Origin: Stenotrophomonas raiganjensis (SeqCode)
GTDB taxonomy: Bacteria > Pseudomonadota > Gammaproteobacteria > Xanthomonadales > Xanthomonadaceae
Assembly (NCBI RefSeq): GCF_030658505.1
Contig: NZ_JAUTXR010000181.1
Coordinates: 5,870 to 69,869, forward strand
DNA: 64,000 nucleotides
Direction: 5' to 3'
The notes below the pieces were generated by a model. The model had not been told where the DNA came from. It worked only from the letters and a program-made list of their open reading frames with translations, and searched no databases. Both the position numbers and the translations under genes were made by a program. The stretch's first letter is position 1. Each line of letters starts with the position of its first letter. This document shows, one piece after another, positions 16,710-25,259 of this stretch.

Positions 16710-17936
16710 TCAGTTCCCTGGCAGGGTGATCTTGCGGGTCAGCACGTCCAGCAGGTCGGTGCCGTCCCAGACCGGGTGGAAGTCGAGTGCGCGGCCGAAA
16801 GGCACGATGCGGTCGATGGCACGATTACCGAGCCGGTCAAGCAGCTTGATCAGCGATTCCCGCGGGAAACCCTGCACGACGAGCGTCTGGTCGCGATCAT
16901 CCAGCTGTGGCGCCAGTGCTTCCAGCGTGTCCAACTGAACGTCCACCACCAGCCCGTGGCCACTCTGCAGCTCGCGCAGGTTTCCATCGGCGCGGGCAGC
17001 ATCGAGCGTAAGGGGATAGGTGCCCAGTGACGTGCCCGAATGCAGCCCATCGGAGGAGAGTGCGGCCATCAGGTGGGCATCGGTCACCCGGGCCATCATC
17101 GCGGCGGGCTCATCTGCGACGGCGCCGGATTGCGAGCGTACCGCAGGCCAGAACCGTGCACGCGCGGCCTCCACTGTTTCCTGCGCGCCAACCCAGTACA
17201 GGGTGCGGGGTGAAGAGCACGCCTGCTGGCCGAACCAGAGAACATCGTTGACGAACCGGTGGGCAAGCTGCTGCAGGTCCGCGTCGCTGCTCTGCAGTAC
17301 ATGCGCGGCATCGATGGCTGCCACACCGAATCGATCCGGGAAGGCGAGTTCAACGGCCAACGGCGCCAGCGGCAAGGAACGGATCTTGGCGACCGTTGCG
17401 TCGCCGCCCCAGATGATCCGCGCATGGCAGCTGCGGGAGATCAACGTAGTCACCGCGTCATCATGCGGATAGGTCAGTAGCACGCTGCGCTGCAGGACGT
17501 CGGCATGCAGCCCTTCCTCGCGCATGGCGTGCAGGATCGAGACCAGTGCCTCGCGTTGGGGACTGTGCTTCTGCGACAGGCGGGCTACGTTGCGATTGCC
17601 GGCCAGCACGGACATCAGCCAGGCATAGGCGAACAGCACATCGACGTTGGCCGGCGCAAGATGGAACACCAGGCCACGTGCCAGCAGGTGTTCGGTGGAC
17701 GGCGCCAGCAGGCGCCGCGACAGCTGCTCCTGCGCCGCCGGACGGAACCAGTGCGCCAGCGTCGCCAGTTCGGGATGCTCGCGCAGCACCGGCAGCGCGA
17801 ACACACGTCGTGCGAAATCGGCAACGAACGCGCGCGCCTCCGCACTGAAGGGTGACAGCGGCGGCAGCGTGGCCAGGCGCGCCAGCTGATCCGGCAGCGC
17901 CGCGTCTGCGTCAATGGAGAACAGGATCTGTGTCAT
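16710..17936 (-). CDS. LuxC-like acyl-CoA/acyl-protein reductase
   Basis: The 408-residue protein fits the LuxC (acyl-CoA reductase) family, related to aldehyde dehydrogenases. FGQQACSSPRTLYWVG holds the expected active-site cysteine, and VFHLAPANVDVLFAYAWLMS and AGNRNVARLSQKHSPQ are typical of the N-terminal cofactor region. LuxC reduces an enzyme-bound acyl group to an aldehyde with NADPH. No luciferase genes (luxAB) are present. LuxC/LuxE homologues are known in polysaccharide clusters, where their product is not established. It overlaps the LuxE-like gene by 4 bases. Confidence 0.8.
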   Translation of the reverse strand: MTQILFSIDADAALPDQLARLATLPPLSPFSAEARAFVADFARRVFALPVLREHPELATLAHWFRPAAQEQLSRRLLAPSTEHLLARGLVFHLAPANVDVLFAYAWLMSVLAGNRNVARLSQKHSPQREALVSILHAMREEGLHADVLQRSVLLTYPHDDAVTTLISRSCHARIIWGGDATVAKIRSLPLAPLAVELAFPDRFGVAAIDAAHVLQSSDADLQQLAHRFVNDVLWFGQQACSSPRTLYWVGAQETVEAARARFWPAVRSQSGAVADEPAAMMARVTDAHLMAALSSDGLHSGTSLGTYPLTLDAARADGNLRELQSGHGLVVDVQLDTLEALAPQLDDRDQTLVVQGFPRESLIKLLDRLGNRAIDRIVPFGRALDFHPVWDGTDLLDVLTRKITLPGN

Positions 17937-19036
17937 GCGCGGGGTACCGTTCGTGTGTCGCTGCAGCCGCGGACTTCAACGTTCTTGATGCGGCCCAGTA
18001 CGCTGAAATGCTTCCCGAGTCGACCGCAAGGGCAATCGTCCTCGCCGTGGATCACGCCCAGGTCTTCGGTGAGCAGGCTGTGCCCCGGGTAACTGCCAGG
18101 CAGCAGGCTCAGCACCTGCACGGCACCTGCGGTTCCATTGGCTGTTGGGCTGAGATCCTGCAGGTCACGAATGATCACATCGGCATAAGCCGGTGCATGA
18201 AGATGACCGTGCTCGCACTCGAAGAAAATCGATCCGACCTGCTCGACCATGCCGTAATAATTGTGGACGCGATCAATACCGAAGGTGCTGGAGAGCGAGG
18301 CCTTGTAAGCGGCATTGTCGACCTTCTGTTCGTCCATCTTCTTCCAGCCGCCGCCATGCACCAGCATGCTGCCTTCGGGGAAGCGCAGCGTTACGCCGTC
18401 GCGTGCGGCAGCCTGGACAAAGGACTGCCAGACGATGAAGGTGAAGCCGAACAGCAGTACCGGTTCGTCCGGGGCGTTGGCCAGCCAGTGCGCCAGAGCT
18501 GCCCAGTCGGGCTGCAGCTGTTCGTCGAGCAGGTACAGATGGTCGCGGCCGAAGTTGGAGAAGCCCAGGATGCCGGCTGCGCGCGCGTTGAAGCGGCTGC
18601 GATCGCGCAGGAACGAGTCGTCGTCGATCACCAGCATGCGCATCCGGCGGTTGCCGGCAAAGTGGGAGAAGATCCGCGTCAGGGCGCGGGTCTGCGCGCG
18701 TGCGGTTTCCGCGTCGAGGAAGATCCTCGAGACGGCAGCGCCCGTGGTGCCGCTGGAAACCAGCGTGCGCAGTACCTGGTCGTCGGCGACGCTCTTCAGG
18801 TCGATCTGCTTGAACAGCCGGACCGGCAGCCAGGGCAGCGATTCCAGCGAGTCCGCCTGGCCGCCGCGCCACAATGCATCGAGCATGGCGCGGTAGGGCG
18901 GGCAGGACAGGTGGTGATGCCGGGTGAGCGACTGCAGGCCGTCCAGCAGCCATTCGCGCTTGGCCTGGCGGCCCAGCCCATAGACCTCCGCTTCCAGCGC
19001 AGCCGCTGCCAGCGAACTGTCCGTGCCTGCGTTCAT
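17933..19036 (-). CDS. LuxE-like acyl-protein synthetase
   Basis: The 367-residue protein matches the LuxE acyl-protein synthetase family. It shows VSSGTTGAAVSRIFLDAETA as the adenylate-forming motif and FGFTFIVWQSF, SMLVHGGGWKKMDEQKV and FGIDRVHNYYGMVEQVGSIF further on. LuxE activates a carboxylic acid with ATP and hands it to the reductase LuxC. The next gene encodes a LuxC-like protein, so the two probably form the same activation and reduction pair here. The acyl chain is unknown. It overlaps its upstream neighbour by 4 bases. Confidence 0.8.
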   Translation of the reverse strand: MNAGTDSSLAAAALEAEVYGLGRQAKREWLLDGLQSLTRHHHLSCPPYRAMLDALWRGGQADSLESLPWLPVRLFKQIDLKSVADDQVLRTLVSSGTTGAAVSRIFLDAETARAQTRALTRIFSHFAGNRRMRMLVIDDDSFLRDRSRFNARAAGILGFSNFGRDHLYLLDEQLQPDWAALAHWLANAPDEPVLLFGFTFIVWQSFVQAAARDGVTLRFPEGSMLVHGGGWKKMDEQKVDNAAYKASLSSTFGIDRVHNYYGMVEQVGSIFFECEHGHLHAPAYADVIIRDLQDLSPTANGTAGAVQVLSLLPGSYPGHSLLTEDLGVIHGEDDCPCGRLGKHFSVLGRIKNVEVRGCSDTRTVPRA

Positions 19037-20430
19037 TGACGTGCTCCTTGCGCGGCGAGCTGCCGCAGCGACAGATAGTCGATCTTGCCGCTGGACAGCA
19101 GCGGCAGCGAATCCAGATGGATGCAGCGGACCAGACCGCCGAACAGCTTGTAGCGCGCCTGCACCAGTTGGCGGACGTTGTCCTGCGCAGCGGGGGCATC
19201 GCCATGGCTGAATACGACCAGATCGTCGTCATTGCCCGAGCAGGCGATCTGACGGCCGAGCGCGGTCGACAGCATCGCTTCCACTTCGTCGAGATTGACG
19301 CGGTTGCCGGAGATCTTCAGGAACCGTTTGGCGCGCCCGGTGATGTAATGGAACCCTTCGTCATCCACACGGGCCAGATCGCCCGTGCGAAGCAGGCCGT
19401 GCAGTTCGTCGGGGCGCGCAAGTCCTTCGCGCGAGGTGGCATAGCCCATCATGACATTGGGCCCCTCGTAGACCAGTTCACTGCTTTCCGCATCGACATG
19501 CATACGACCACCCGGCACCGCAATGCCGATGCTGCCGATCTTGTCCAGCAGCCGCTCGGAGGGAACATAGCTGATGCGGGGCGAGGCTTCGGTCTGGCCG
19601 TACATGACGAAGAACTGCAGGCCGTGGTCCTTGGCAGACTCGGCAAAATGCTGGACCAGTTCGTCGCGCAGGCGGCCACCGGCCTGGGTCAGCATGCGCA
19701 GGCTGGGCAGCTGCAGGCGCGCAAGGCCCATGCGGCGCAGTATTTCGTAGGTGGCCGGAACCCCGGACAGGGAGGTGACCGCATTGCCGCGTGCGGCTTC
19801 CCAGAACTCGCGGGTCATCAGGCTGTCTTCGCTCAGCACCACGCAGCCACCACAGCCCAGATGGCTGTTGAGGATGGACATGCCAAACGAATAGGCCAAC
19901 GGCAATGTGGTGATGGCGCGGTCTTCGGGACCCAGGCCGAGATAGGCAACGATCGATGCCGTGTTCGCGGCCAGGCCCTGCGCGGACAACCGCACCAGCT
20001 TGGATGAACCCGTACTGCCCGATGTGCTCAGCAGCAGCGCCAGGTCGCCATGCGGCGATGGGAGCGTGAGGTGGGTTTCGCGCAGGTGGATGCCCAGAGT
20101 GCCTGCGACATGCACCGTCCGGTAACCCGCCGGCGCCGTGCCCGGCATGGCAAGCCAGTCCGGCGCGTACTGGGTCAGCAGCGCGTCCAGCAGCTCCGGG
20201 TCGACATCGGGCTGGATCAGCAGGGGTACCTGACGGGTACTGCGCAGGGCGCCCAGATAGAGCGCGACCGCGTCGATCGTGCTGGGCATCGCCAGCACGC
20301 CCATGCCCCGCCCGGCGGGCAGGTGCGTGGCCAGGGTATCGGCCAGCACGCCCAGTTCGTCATAACTGAGCGTCCGTGTTCCCTCGATGAGCGCAGTGCG
20401 GTTGCCGTGCGCCAACTGCCAGAACTGCAT
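19033..20430 (-). CDS. AMP-dependent acyl-CoA/acyl-ACP ligase
   Basis: The 465-residue protein is an adenylate-forming enzyme. It shows the P-loop LLLSTSGSTGSSKLVRLS near residue 135, YGQTEASPRISYVP (motif A5), LRTGDLARVDDEGFHYITGRAKRFLK (read as the A7-A8 region), GNRVNLDEVEAML and a C-terminal lysine in SSGKIDYLSL. It activates a carboxylate as acyl-AMP and passes it to CoA or to a carrier protein. An acyl carrier protein gene two positions upstream makes acyl-ACP the likely product. It abuts the SDR gene without spacing. Substrate unknown. Confidence 0.85.
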   Translation of the reverse strand: MQFWQLAHGNRTALIEGTRTLSYDELGVLADTLATHLPAGRGMGVLAMPSTIDAVALYLGALRSTRQVPLLIQPDVDPELLDALLTQYAPDWLAMPGTAPAGYRTVHVAGTLGIHLRETHLTLPSPHGDLALLLSTSGSTGSSKLVRLSAQGLAANTASIVAYLGLGPEDRAITTLPLAYSFGMSILNSHLGCGGCVVLSEDSLMTREFWEAARGNAVTSLSGVPATYEILRRMGLARLQLPSLRMLTQAGGRLRDELVQHFAESAKDHGLQFFVMYGQTEASPRISYVPSERLLDKIGSIGIAVPGGRMHVDAESSELVYEGPNVMMGYATSREGLARPDELHGLLRTGDLARVDDEGFHYITGRAKRFLKISGNRVNLDEVEAMLSTALGRQIACSGNDDDLVVFSHGDAPAAQDNVRQLVQARYKLFGGLVRCIHLDSLPLLSSGKIDYLSLRQLAAQGARQ

Positions 20431-21177
20431 TCAGACCACCATCTGTCCGTCGATGCCGATGATCTGGCCTGTGATGTAGGCGGAGCTGTCGCCGAGCAGG
20501 AACGCGACCAGCTCGGCCACTTCGCGCGGCGTTCCTGCGCGGCCCATGCCGATCGATTCCACCCGCTTGGCGTGGGCGGCCTGCGGCATGGCGCGGGTCA
20601 TGTCGGTATCGATGAAACCCGGCGAAATCGCATTCACGCGAATGCCCTTGGCAGCCAGTTCCTTCGACGCGGATCGGGTTGCACCGACCAGTGCCGCCTT
20701 GCTTGCCGAATACAGGCTCAATCCTGCAGCGCCATTGACGCCCATGATCGAGACGAGGTTGACGATGCTGCCCTTCCGGGTTCGCGCCATCAACCGGCTT
20801 GCATACTGCATCATCATCAACGGCGCTTTGACATTCACCGCCAGCACGCGGTCGATGTCTTCGGCACGGATCATGCCCAGAAGACCTTCGTGCAGGACCC
20901 CTGCGTTGTTCACCAGCCCATCCAGGCGGCCGAACTGGTTGAATATCTGCTTGAACACGGCGGCCACCGCATCGACGTCGGCCAGATCGATGACCGCGAC
21001 CATCGGTTCCGGTGCCCCCTGTGCGGTGACCTCGGCGGCGAGCGCGCGCAGCGCGTCGTCATCGCGCGCGACGATCACCAGCTGGACGTGCTGTGCTGCC
21101 AGCAGTTCGCAGATGGCCCGGCCGATGCCTCGCGAGGCCCCGGTAACCACGACAACGGGAGCGTGGGTGCCCGTCAT
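20431..21177 (-). CDS. SDR-family 3-oxoacyl-ACP reductase-like enzyme
   Basis: The 248-residue protein is a classical short-chain dehydrogenase with VVVTGASRGIGRAICELL (cofactor site), VNNAGVLHEG, the catalytic serine in NLVSIMG, and YSASKAALVG with the catalytic tyrosine and lysine. It is close to FabG, which reduces 3-oxoacyl-ACP to 3-hydroxyacyl-ACP with NADPH. Between an ACP gene and an acyl ligase gene, it probably shapes the acyl group, for example into a 3-hydroxyacyl unit. The ATG at 21177 is used because upstream in-frame codons lie inside the ACP gene. A sugar-reductase role is possible. Confidence 0.8.
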   Translation of the reverse strand: MTGTHAPVVVVTGASRGIGRAICELLAAQHVQLVIVARDDDALRALAAEVTAQGAPEPMVAVIDLADVDAVAAVFKQIFNQFGRLDGLVNNAGVLHEGLLGMIRAEDIDRVLAVNVKAPLMMMQYASRLMARTRKGSIVNLVSIMGVNGAAGLSLYSASKAALVGATRSASKELAAKGIRVNAISPGFIDTDMTRAMPQAAHAKRVESIGMGRAGTPREVAELVAFLLGDSSAYITGQIIGIDGQMVV

Positions 21178-21179
21178 TG

Positions 21180-21428
21180 TCAGACAGCAGCGCCGTGCTT
21201 GCGCAGGATTTCGCGCGCCTTGCCGACCGAGCTCATGTCGATCACTTCGTCCATGTCGATCATGACGTTGAACGCTTCTTCCAGTGCGGCGACCACGGAC
21301 ATGTGCGCGATCGAATCCCACTGCGGAATGGTGTTGTAGCGCAGTTCGTCAGTCACCTGGGAGGCATCGATGCCCAACACGCGGGCGAACACGGCTACAA
21401 CCTGGTCTTCGTTGCTGGAGTTGCTCAT
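21180..21428 (-). CDS. Acyl carrier protein
   Basis: The 82-residue acidic protein fits an acyl carrier protein: the phosphopantetheine serine is S39 in PQWDSIAHMSVVAALEEAF. The DSI replaces the DSL of the fatty-acid AcpP, as is common in dedicated carriers of polysaccharide and secondary-metabolite clusters. It sits between the GNAT and SDR genes, overlapping the first by 4 bases. It would need a host phosphopantetheinyl transferase. It is probably not the housekeeping AcpP, which lies with fab genes. Confidence 0.85.
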   Translation of the reverse strand: MSNSSNEDQVVAVFARVLGIDASQVTDELRYNTIPQWDSIAHMSVVAALEEAFNVMIDMDEVIDMSSVGKAREILRKHGAAV

Positions 21429-22186
21429 AGGAATTTCCGGAACCCGTTAAGAGATGAATTGAATTGGAAGCCAAGCCGGGCATACAGATTGATGATGCCG
21501 GTATTGGCGGCGGACACCAGCGTCGTGCAGCGCTGGATATCCCTGGTAGCCAGCGATTGCAGGGCAGTGACCCATAGCGGCATGGCCAGCATGGCGTACG
21601 GGGCGGCTGCACCTGTCAGCAGCAGCTCTGCCCTGTGCTCGTCGGCGAAGACTCGTTCTGCATGGAAGCCAATGACACGGCCGCGTGATTCCGCGGTTTG
21701 GACCAGCTGGGCGTTGACCAGGTCCTCGATCCAGTTGGCGGTGCGAAGACGTGCGTGTGCAGGGTCGATGGCAGGGTCTTCCAGAAAACGGCCATGCCCG
21801 AAGTCGTCGGCGGCGATGGACCGCAGCAACGGAATGTCCGCAGCAATGGCCGGCCGCAGCGTAGGCAGCATCCCGCGCGGGACCGCAGGCAGTTGCCCCA
21901 TGCCGCTGCGTGACACGGTCAGTGACGTTTCAACGAACTGGAAGCCACAGCCGAGCACCGCAGCACGCAACGCATGCGCATTGGCATCGATGCGACCGAA
22001 CAGGTAGTGGACACCCTGCTGCCTGGCCCAGGCCTGGGCCTGGTCGAGCATTGCGGCCGCCTGGTCCGTGGTGGCCGCATCCAAACGGACGATCTCGGCA
22101 GTGGTGCAGCCCAGCGCGCGCTCATCCCAGGGCGTCAGGCGCGCCTCGACCACGCTGCCGCCTGCCTGCAGAGACAAGTGGCTCAT
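21425..22186 (-). CDS. GNAT N-acyltransferase, WecD/RffC-like
   Basis: The 253-residue protein has the two-part layout of WecD (dTDP-Fuc4N acetyltransferase): an N-terminal half with LTPWDERALGCTTAEIVRL and a C-terminal GNAT half with GRFLEDPAIDPAHARLRTAN, VIGFHAE and STLVSAANTG-like CTTLVSAANTGIINLYARLG. WecD acetylates the 4-amino group of the sugar made by WecE. A WecE gene lies in the same operon, so this enzyme is the likely N-acyltransferase. Adjacent ACP and ligase genes raise the possibility that it uses an acyl-ACP and not acetyl-CoA. That last point is inference. Confidence 0.75.
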   Translation of the reverse strand: MSHLSLQAGGSVVEARLTPWDERALGCTTAEIVRLDAATTDQAAAMLDQAQAWARQQGVHYLFGRIDANAHALRAAVLGCGFQFVETSLTVSRSGMGQLPAVPRGMLPTLRPAIAADIPLLRSIAADDFGHGRFLEDPAIDPAHARLRTANWIEDLVNAQLVQTAESRGRVIGFHAERVFADEHRAELLLTGAAAPYAMLAMPLWVTALQSLATRDIQRCTTLVSAANTGIINLYARLGFQFNSSLNGFRKFL

Positions 22187-23154
22187 GGAGCTTCTCCGCG
22201 AACGGTCGTTTCAGAGACGATGTAGTAGGGGCGCCGTTGCACATTGCGGAAGACCTGGCCGACGTACAGCCCCACAACGCCCATGGAGAACATCATCAAT
22301 CCGCCAATCAGCCAGATTGCGGCGATGATCGAGGTGTAACCCGCAACCTGGATGTCGCCGTCCCACCATCGCCAGATGCTGATGGCCACCATGACGAAGG
22401 CGACCAGCGCGCAGAACATGCCAGTGCCGGCCACCATGCGCAGCGGCTTCTCCGAGTAACCCAGGGCGATGTTCATGGCCAGCCGCAACAGGCGCCGCAG
22501 GGTGTAGGACGATTCACCCTCTGCGCGCTGCTGGTGGCGTACGGGAAGCTTGCCCGTGCGGAAGCCGGCCCATTTCACCATCAGCGGGAACGAGCGATCA
22601 CGTTCCGGCATTGCACAGACCGCGTCGATGACCTTGCGGTGGAATATGCCGAAATTGGCCGTGGAAGGGTCCTGCGGCACGCCGGTCAGCCAGCCCAGCA
22701 CCGCAAAGAACCCCCACGACGAGAGGCGCTTGAGCGGGGTGTCCATGCGCTGTATCCGCTGCGCGAACACGGCTTCAAACTGCTCATCCACCGCCTTGCG
22801 GTACAGGCCGGGAATTTCTGCAGGAACATCCTGCAGGTCGCAATCCATGACGACCGTCCAACGGCCCTGGGCATGCTCGATGCCGGCTGAAATGGCCGAG
22901 TGCTGCCCGAAATTTCGCGAGAGCTTCAGGCCCTTGAGCCAAGGCCGGCTGGCGGCCAGCTCCTCGATGCGCGGCCATGCGCCGTCAGGGCTGGCGTCGT
23001 CGACCAGGATCATCTCGAACGACACGCCCATGGATCCTGCCGCAGCCTGGACCTGATCGACGAGATCTTCCAGGCACCCTTTACAGCCATAGACAGGCGC
23101 GACGACCGACAGTTCGACCGGCGGCTGCGGAGGGGAAGGCGGAACAGCGGTCAT
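22183..23154 (-). CDS. Undecaprenyl-phosphate GT2 glycosyltransferase (GtrB/ArnC-like)
   Basis: The 323-residue protein has a GT2 domain (VVAPVYGCKGCLEDLVDQV; EMILVDDASPDG; LKLSRNFGQHSAISAGIEHA; VVMDCDLQDVPAEIPG, with the DxD region) and two C-terminal membrane segments, ending GLYVGQVFRNVQRRPYYIV. This layout is that of GtrB and ArnC, which load a sugar on undecaprenyl phosphate at the inner face of the inner membrane. It is the first gene of the minus-strand LPS operon. I chose ATG 23154; an in-frame ATG at 23211 would add 19 residues without family character but lies just after a candidate promoter. Confidence 0.85.
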   Translation of the reverse strand: MTAVPPSPPQPPVELSVVAPVYGCKGCLEDLVDQVQAAAGSMGVSFEMILVDDASPDGAWPRIEELAASRPWLKGLKLSRNFGQHSAISAGIEHAQGRWTVVMDCDLQDVPAEIPGLYRKAVDEQFEAVFAQRIQRMDTPLKRLSSWGFFAVLGWLTGVPQDPSTANFGIFHRKVIDAVCAMPERDRSFPLMVKWAGFRTGKLPVRHQQRAEGESSYTLRRLLRLAMNIALGYSEKPLRMVAGTGMFCALVAFVMVAISIWRWWDGDIQVAGYTSIIAAIWLIGGLMMFSMGVVGLYVGQVFRNVQRRPYYIVSETTVRGEAP

Positions 23155-23243
23155 GGAGTGGTGGGCCTCGGCGCCATCTTCAGGGAAATCGGAACCATCG
23201 CGCCGGCGCATCCGCCTGCAGGGGGTAAATCCGACAACGGAAG

Positions 23244-23272
23244 AGTATAGACGCCCGGGCAGGGTCCGGCAT
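23244..23272 (-). promoter_or_regulatory. Candidate promoter of the minus-strand LPS operon
   Basis: On the minus strand TATACT (23244-23249) matches the -10 box at 5/6. The -35 position with a 17-base spacer (23267-23272) reads ATGCCG and is weak. The predicted start is near 23237, about 80 bases before the GT2 start codon. Confidence 0.35.
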
Positions 23273-23302
23273 GACGGCGGCGGCGCAGGCGCCGCCGCCG
23301 TC
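23273..23302 (-). terminator. Hairpin after etfA
   Basis: A 12-bp GC-only-like stem (GACGGCGGCGGC with its complement) with a 6-base loop begins 8 bases after the etfA stop codon. No T-run follows, so termination strength is uncertain. It separates the housekeeping etf operon from the LPS operon. Confidence 0.5.
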
Positions 23303-23309
23303 GCTTGAG

Positions 23310-24248
23310 TCAGAGCGCCTTTTCCAGCTCCGGCAGGATCGCAAACAGATCCCCCACCAGGCCGATATCGGCAATCTCGAAGATCGGCGCATCGCCGTCC
23401 TTGTTGATCGCGACGATCGTGCCGGCATCCTTGATGCCGGTCAGGTGCTGGATCGCACCGCTGATGCCGACGGCCACGTACAGTTCCGGCGCGATGATCT
23501 TGCCGGTCTGGCCGACCTGCAGGTCGCTGGGCACGTAGCCGGCATCGACCGCGGCGCGCGAGGCGCCGACGGCGGCACCGAGCTTGTCGGCCAGCTGGAA
23601 GATGACCTTGAAGTTCTCTTCCGAGCCGACGCCACGGCCGCCGGAGACCACGCGCTTGGCGCTCTGCAGGTCCGGGCGGTCGCTGGCACCGGCGGCCAGG
23701 CCGACGAAGCGGGTGTGGGTCGGCAGCGCAGCGTCAACGCTGGCCGCTTCGATGGCGGCACTGCCGCCCTGGGCGGCTTCCGGCCACGACGCGGCGCGCA
23801 CGGTGGCGACCACGATCTGGTCGGCCGGGGCTTCCACGGTGATGATCGCGTTGCCGGCGTAGATCGGGCGCTTGAAGGTATGGCTGCCTTCAACGCTCAT
23901 CAGGTCGGAGACCTGGTTGACGCCGAGCAGGGCAGCCACGCACGGCATCAGGTCCTTGCCGAAGGTGGTGGACGGGCCGAACACGTGGGTGTAGCCCTTG
24001 GCCAGCTGTGCGATCTGCGGCGCCAGTACCTGGGCGATGGCCTGCGCGTTGGCGGCGTTGGCGACGGTCAGGACCTTGGCGACGCCGGCGATCTTCGCGG
24101 CCTCGGCGGCGACCGCGGCCGGGTCGGCGGCCAGCACCAGCACGTCGATGCTGGCGCCGCTGATGGCGGCAGCAGCGCTGACGGTCTTGGCGGTGGCGGC
24201 GTTGAGCTTGCCGTCGTGGTGCTCGGCGATGACGAGAATCCTGCTCAT
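23310..24248 (-). CDS. etfA: Electron transfer flavoprotein alpha subunit
   Basis: The 312-residue protein is EtfA. The C-terminal FAD site is visible in [20 protein letters not shown] followed by [20 protein letters not shown], and the motif [20 protein letters not shown] is typical. With EtfB it forms a soluble heterodimer that takes electrons from acyl-CoA dehydrogenases and passes them to ETF:quinone oxidoreductase. The start codon overlaps the etfB stop by one base (TAATG). In Xanthomonas this gene is the fixed border of the variable LPS locus; the same holds here. Confidence 0.95.
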   Translation of the reverse strand: MSRILVIAEHHDGKLNAATAKTVSAAAAISGASIDVLVLAADPAAVAAEAAKIAGVAKVLTVANAANAQAIAQVLAPQIAQLAKGYTHVFGPSTTFGKDLMPCVAALLGVNQVSDLMSVEGSHTFKRPIYAGNAIITVEAPADQIVVATVRAASWPEAAQGGSAAIEAASVDAALPTHTRFVGLAAGASDRPDLQSAKRVVSGGRGVGSEENFKVIFQLADKLGAAVGASRAAVDAGYVPSDLQVGQTGKIIAPELYVAVGISGAIQHLTGIKDAGTIVAINKDGDAPIFEIADIGLVGDLFAILPELEKAL

Positions 24249-24994
24249 TACAGCAACCCCTTCTGCTTGAGTGCGGCAACCAGTTCGGCCGCGTCCTTGA
24301 CCATCACGCCCTTGCTGCGCTTGGACGGCGCGGCGTACTGGGTGGTCTTGAAGGTGTCGGCGGCTTCAACACCGAGGTCGGCCAGCTGCAGGGTTTCCAG
24401 CGGCTTGGCCTTGGCCTTCATGATGTCCGGCAGCTTGATGAAGCGCGGCTCGTTCAGGCGCAGGTCGGTGGTGACTACGGCCGGCAGGTCCACTTCCAGC
24501 GTTTCCAGGCCGGCGTCGACTTCACGGGTCACCGTGGCCTTGCCGTCGGCAATGTCCAGCTTGCTGGCGAAGGTCGCCTGCGGGCGGCCCCACAGCGTGG
24601 CCAGCATCTGGCCGGTCTGGTTGGCGTCGTCGTCGATGGCCTGCTTGCCGAGGATCACCAGGTCCGGCTGCTCCTTCTCGATCAGCTTGAGCAGGGTGCG
24701 TGCGGCGGTCAGCGGCTGGATGGCCTGGTCGGTGACCACATGGACCGCGCGGTTGGCGCCCATGGCCAGGCCGTTGCGCAGATGCGCCTGGGCATCGGCC
24801 GGAGCAATGGTGGCGACCACGACTTCGCTGGCGATGCCCTTATCGCGCAGGCGCAGGGCTTCTTCCAGGGCGATTTCATCGAAGGGGTTGGGGGACAGCT
24901 TGACGCCGTCGGTGACCACGCCGGAACCGTCCGGCTTGACCTGAATGCGGACGTTGTAGTCCACCACGCGCTTGTACGCGACGAGGATTTTCAT
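24248..24994 (-). CDS. etfB: Electron transfer flavoprotein beta subunit
   Basis: The 248-residue protein is EtfB: it begins MKILVAYKRVVDYNVRIQVK and holds NPFDEIALEEALRLRDKG, MGANRAVHVVTD and ILGKQAIDDDANQTGQMLA, the AMP-binding region. It is the first gene of the etfBA operon. An AAGGA ribosome site lies about 11 bases upstream. A TAGAAT box on the minus strand at 25070-25075, about 75 bases upstream, is a plausible -10, though I see no good -35. Expression is probably independent of the LPS operon downstream. Confidence 0.95.
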   Translation of the reverse strand: MKILVAYKRVVDYNVRIQVKPDGSGVVTDGVKLSPNPFDEIALEEALRLRDKGIASEVVVATIAPADAQAHLRNGLAMGANRAVHVVTDQAIQPLTAARTLLKLIEKEQPDLVILGKQAIDDDANQTGQMLATLWGRPQATFASKLDIADGKATVTREVDAGLETLEVDLPAVVTTDLRLNEPRFIKLPDIMKAKAKPLETLQLADLGVEAADTFKTTQYAAPSKRSKGVMVKDAAELVAALKQKGLL

Positions 24995-25259
24995 CTGGTA
25001 CGGGGTCCTTCACTAAACAGAGAGAACATCCGGTCCTGGAACAGCAACCGGTTCGGGGGTGGGACCCCGATTCTAGCTGGCTTGGGGCGACCATGCGAAT
25101 GCGTATGGTGACTGCTTCGGCTGTTGCGATGCAGCAATGCAGTCGGCCTGAGTTCACTTGTGTGATCGCGTGTTACCGCAGGCCCGTTGTATCCTTAAAC
25201 GTTGCATTGTCGTGGCCATGAAGGCCCCGTCTCACGAATCACGATCAGGAGAACAGGTA

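Noticed and set aside
16710..19036. A bioluminescence (lux) operon
   Set aside because: Only luxC- and luxE-like genes are present; there is no luxA, luxB or luxD, and all neighbours are polysaccharide or acyl-sugar genes.
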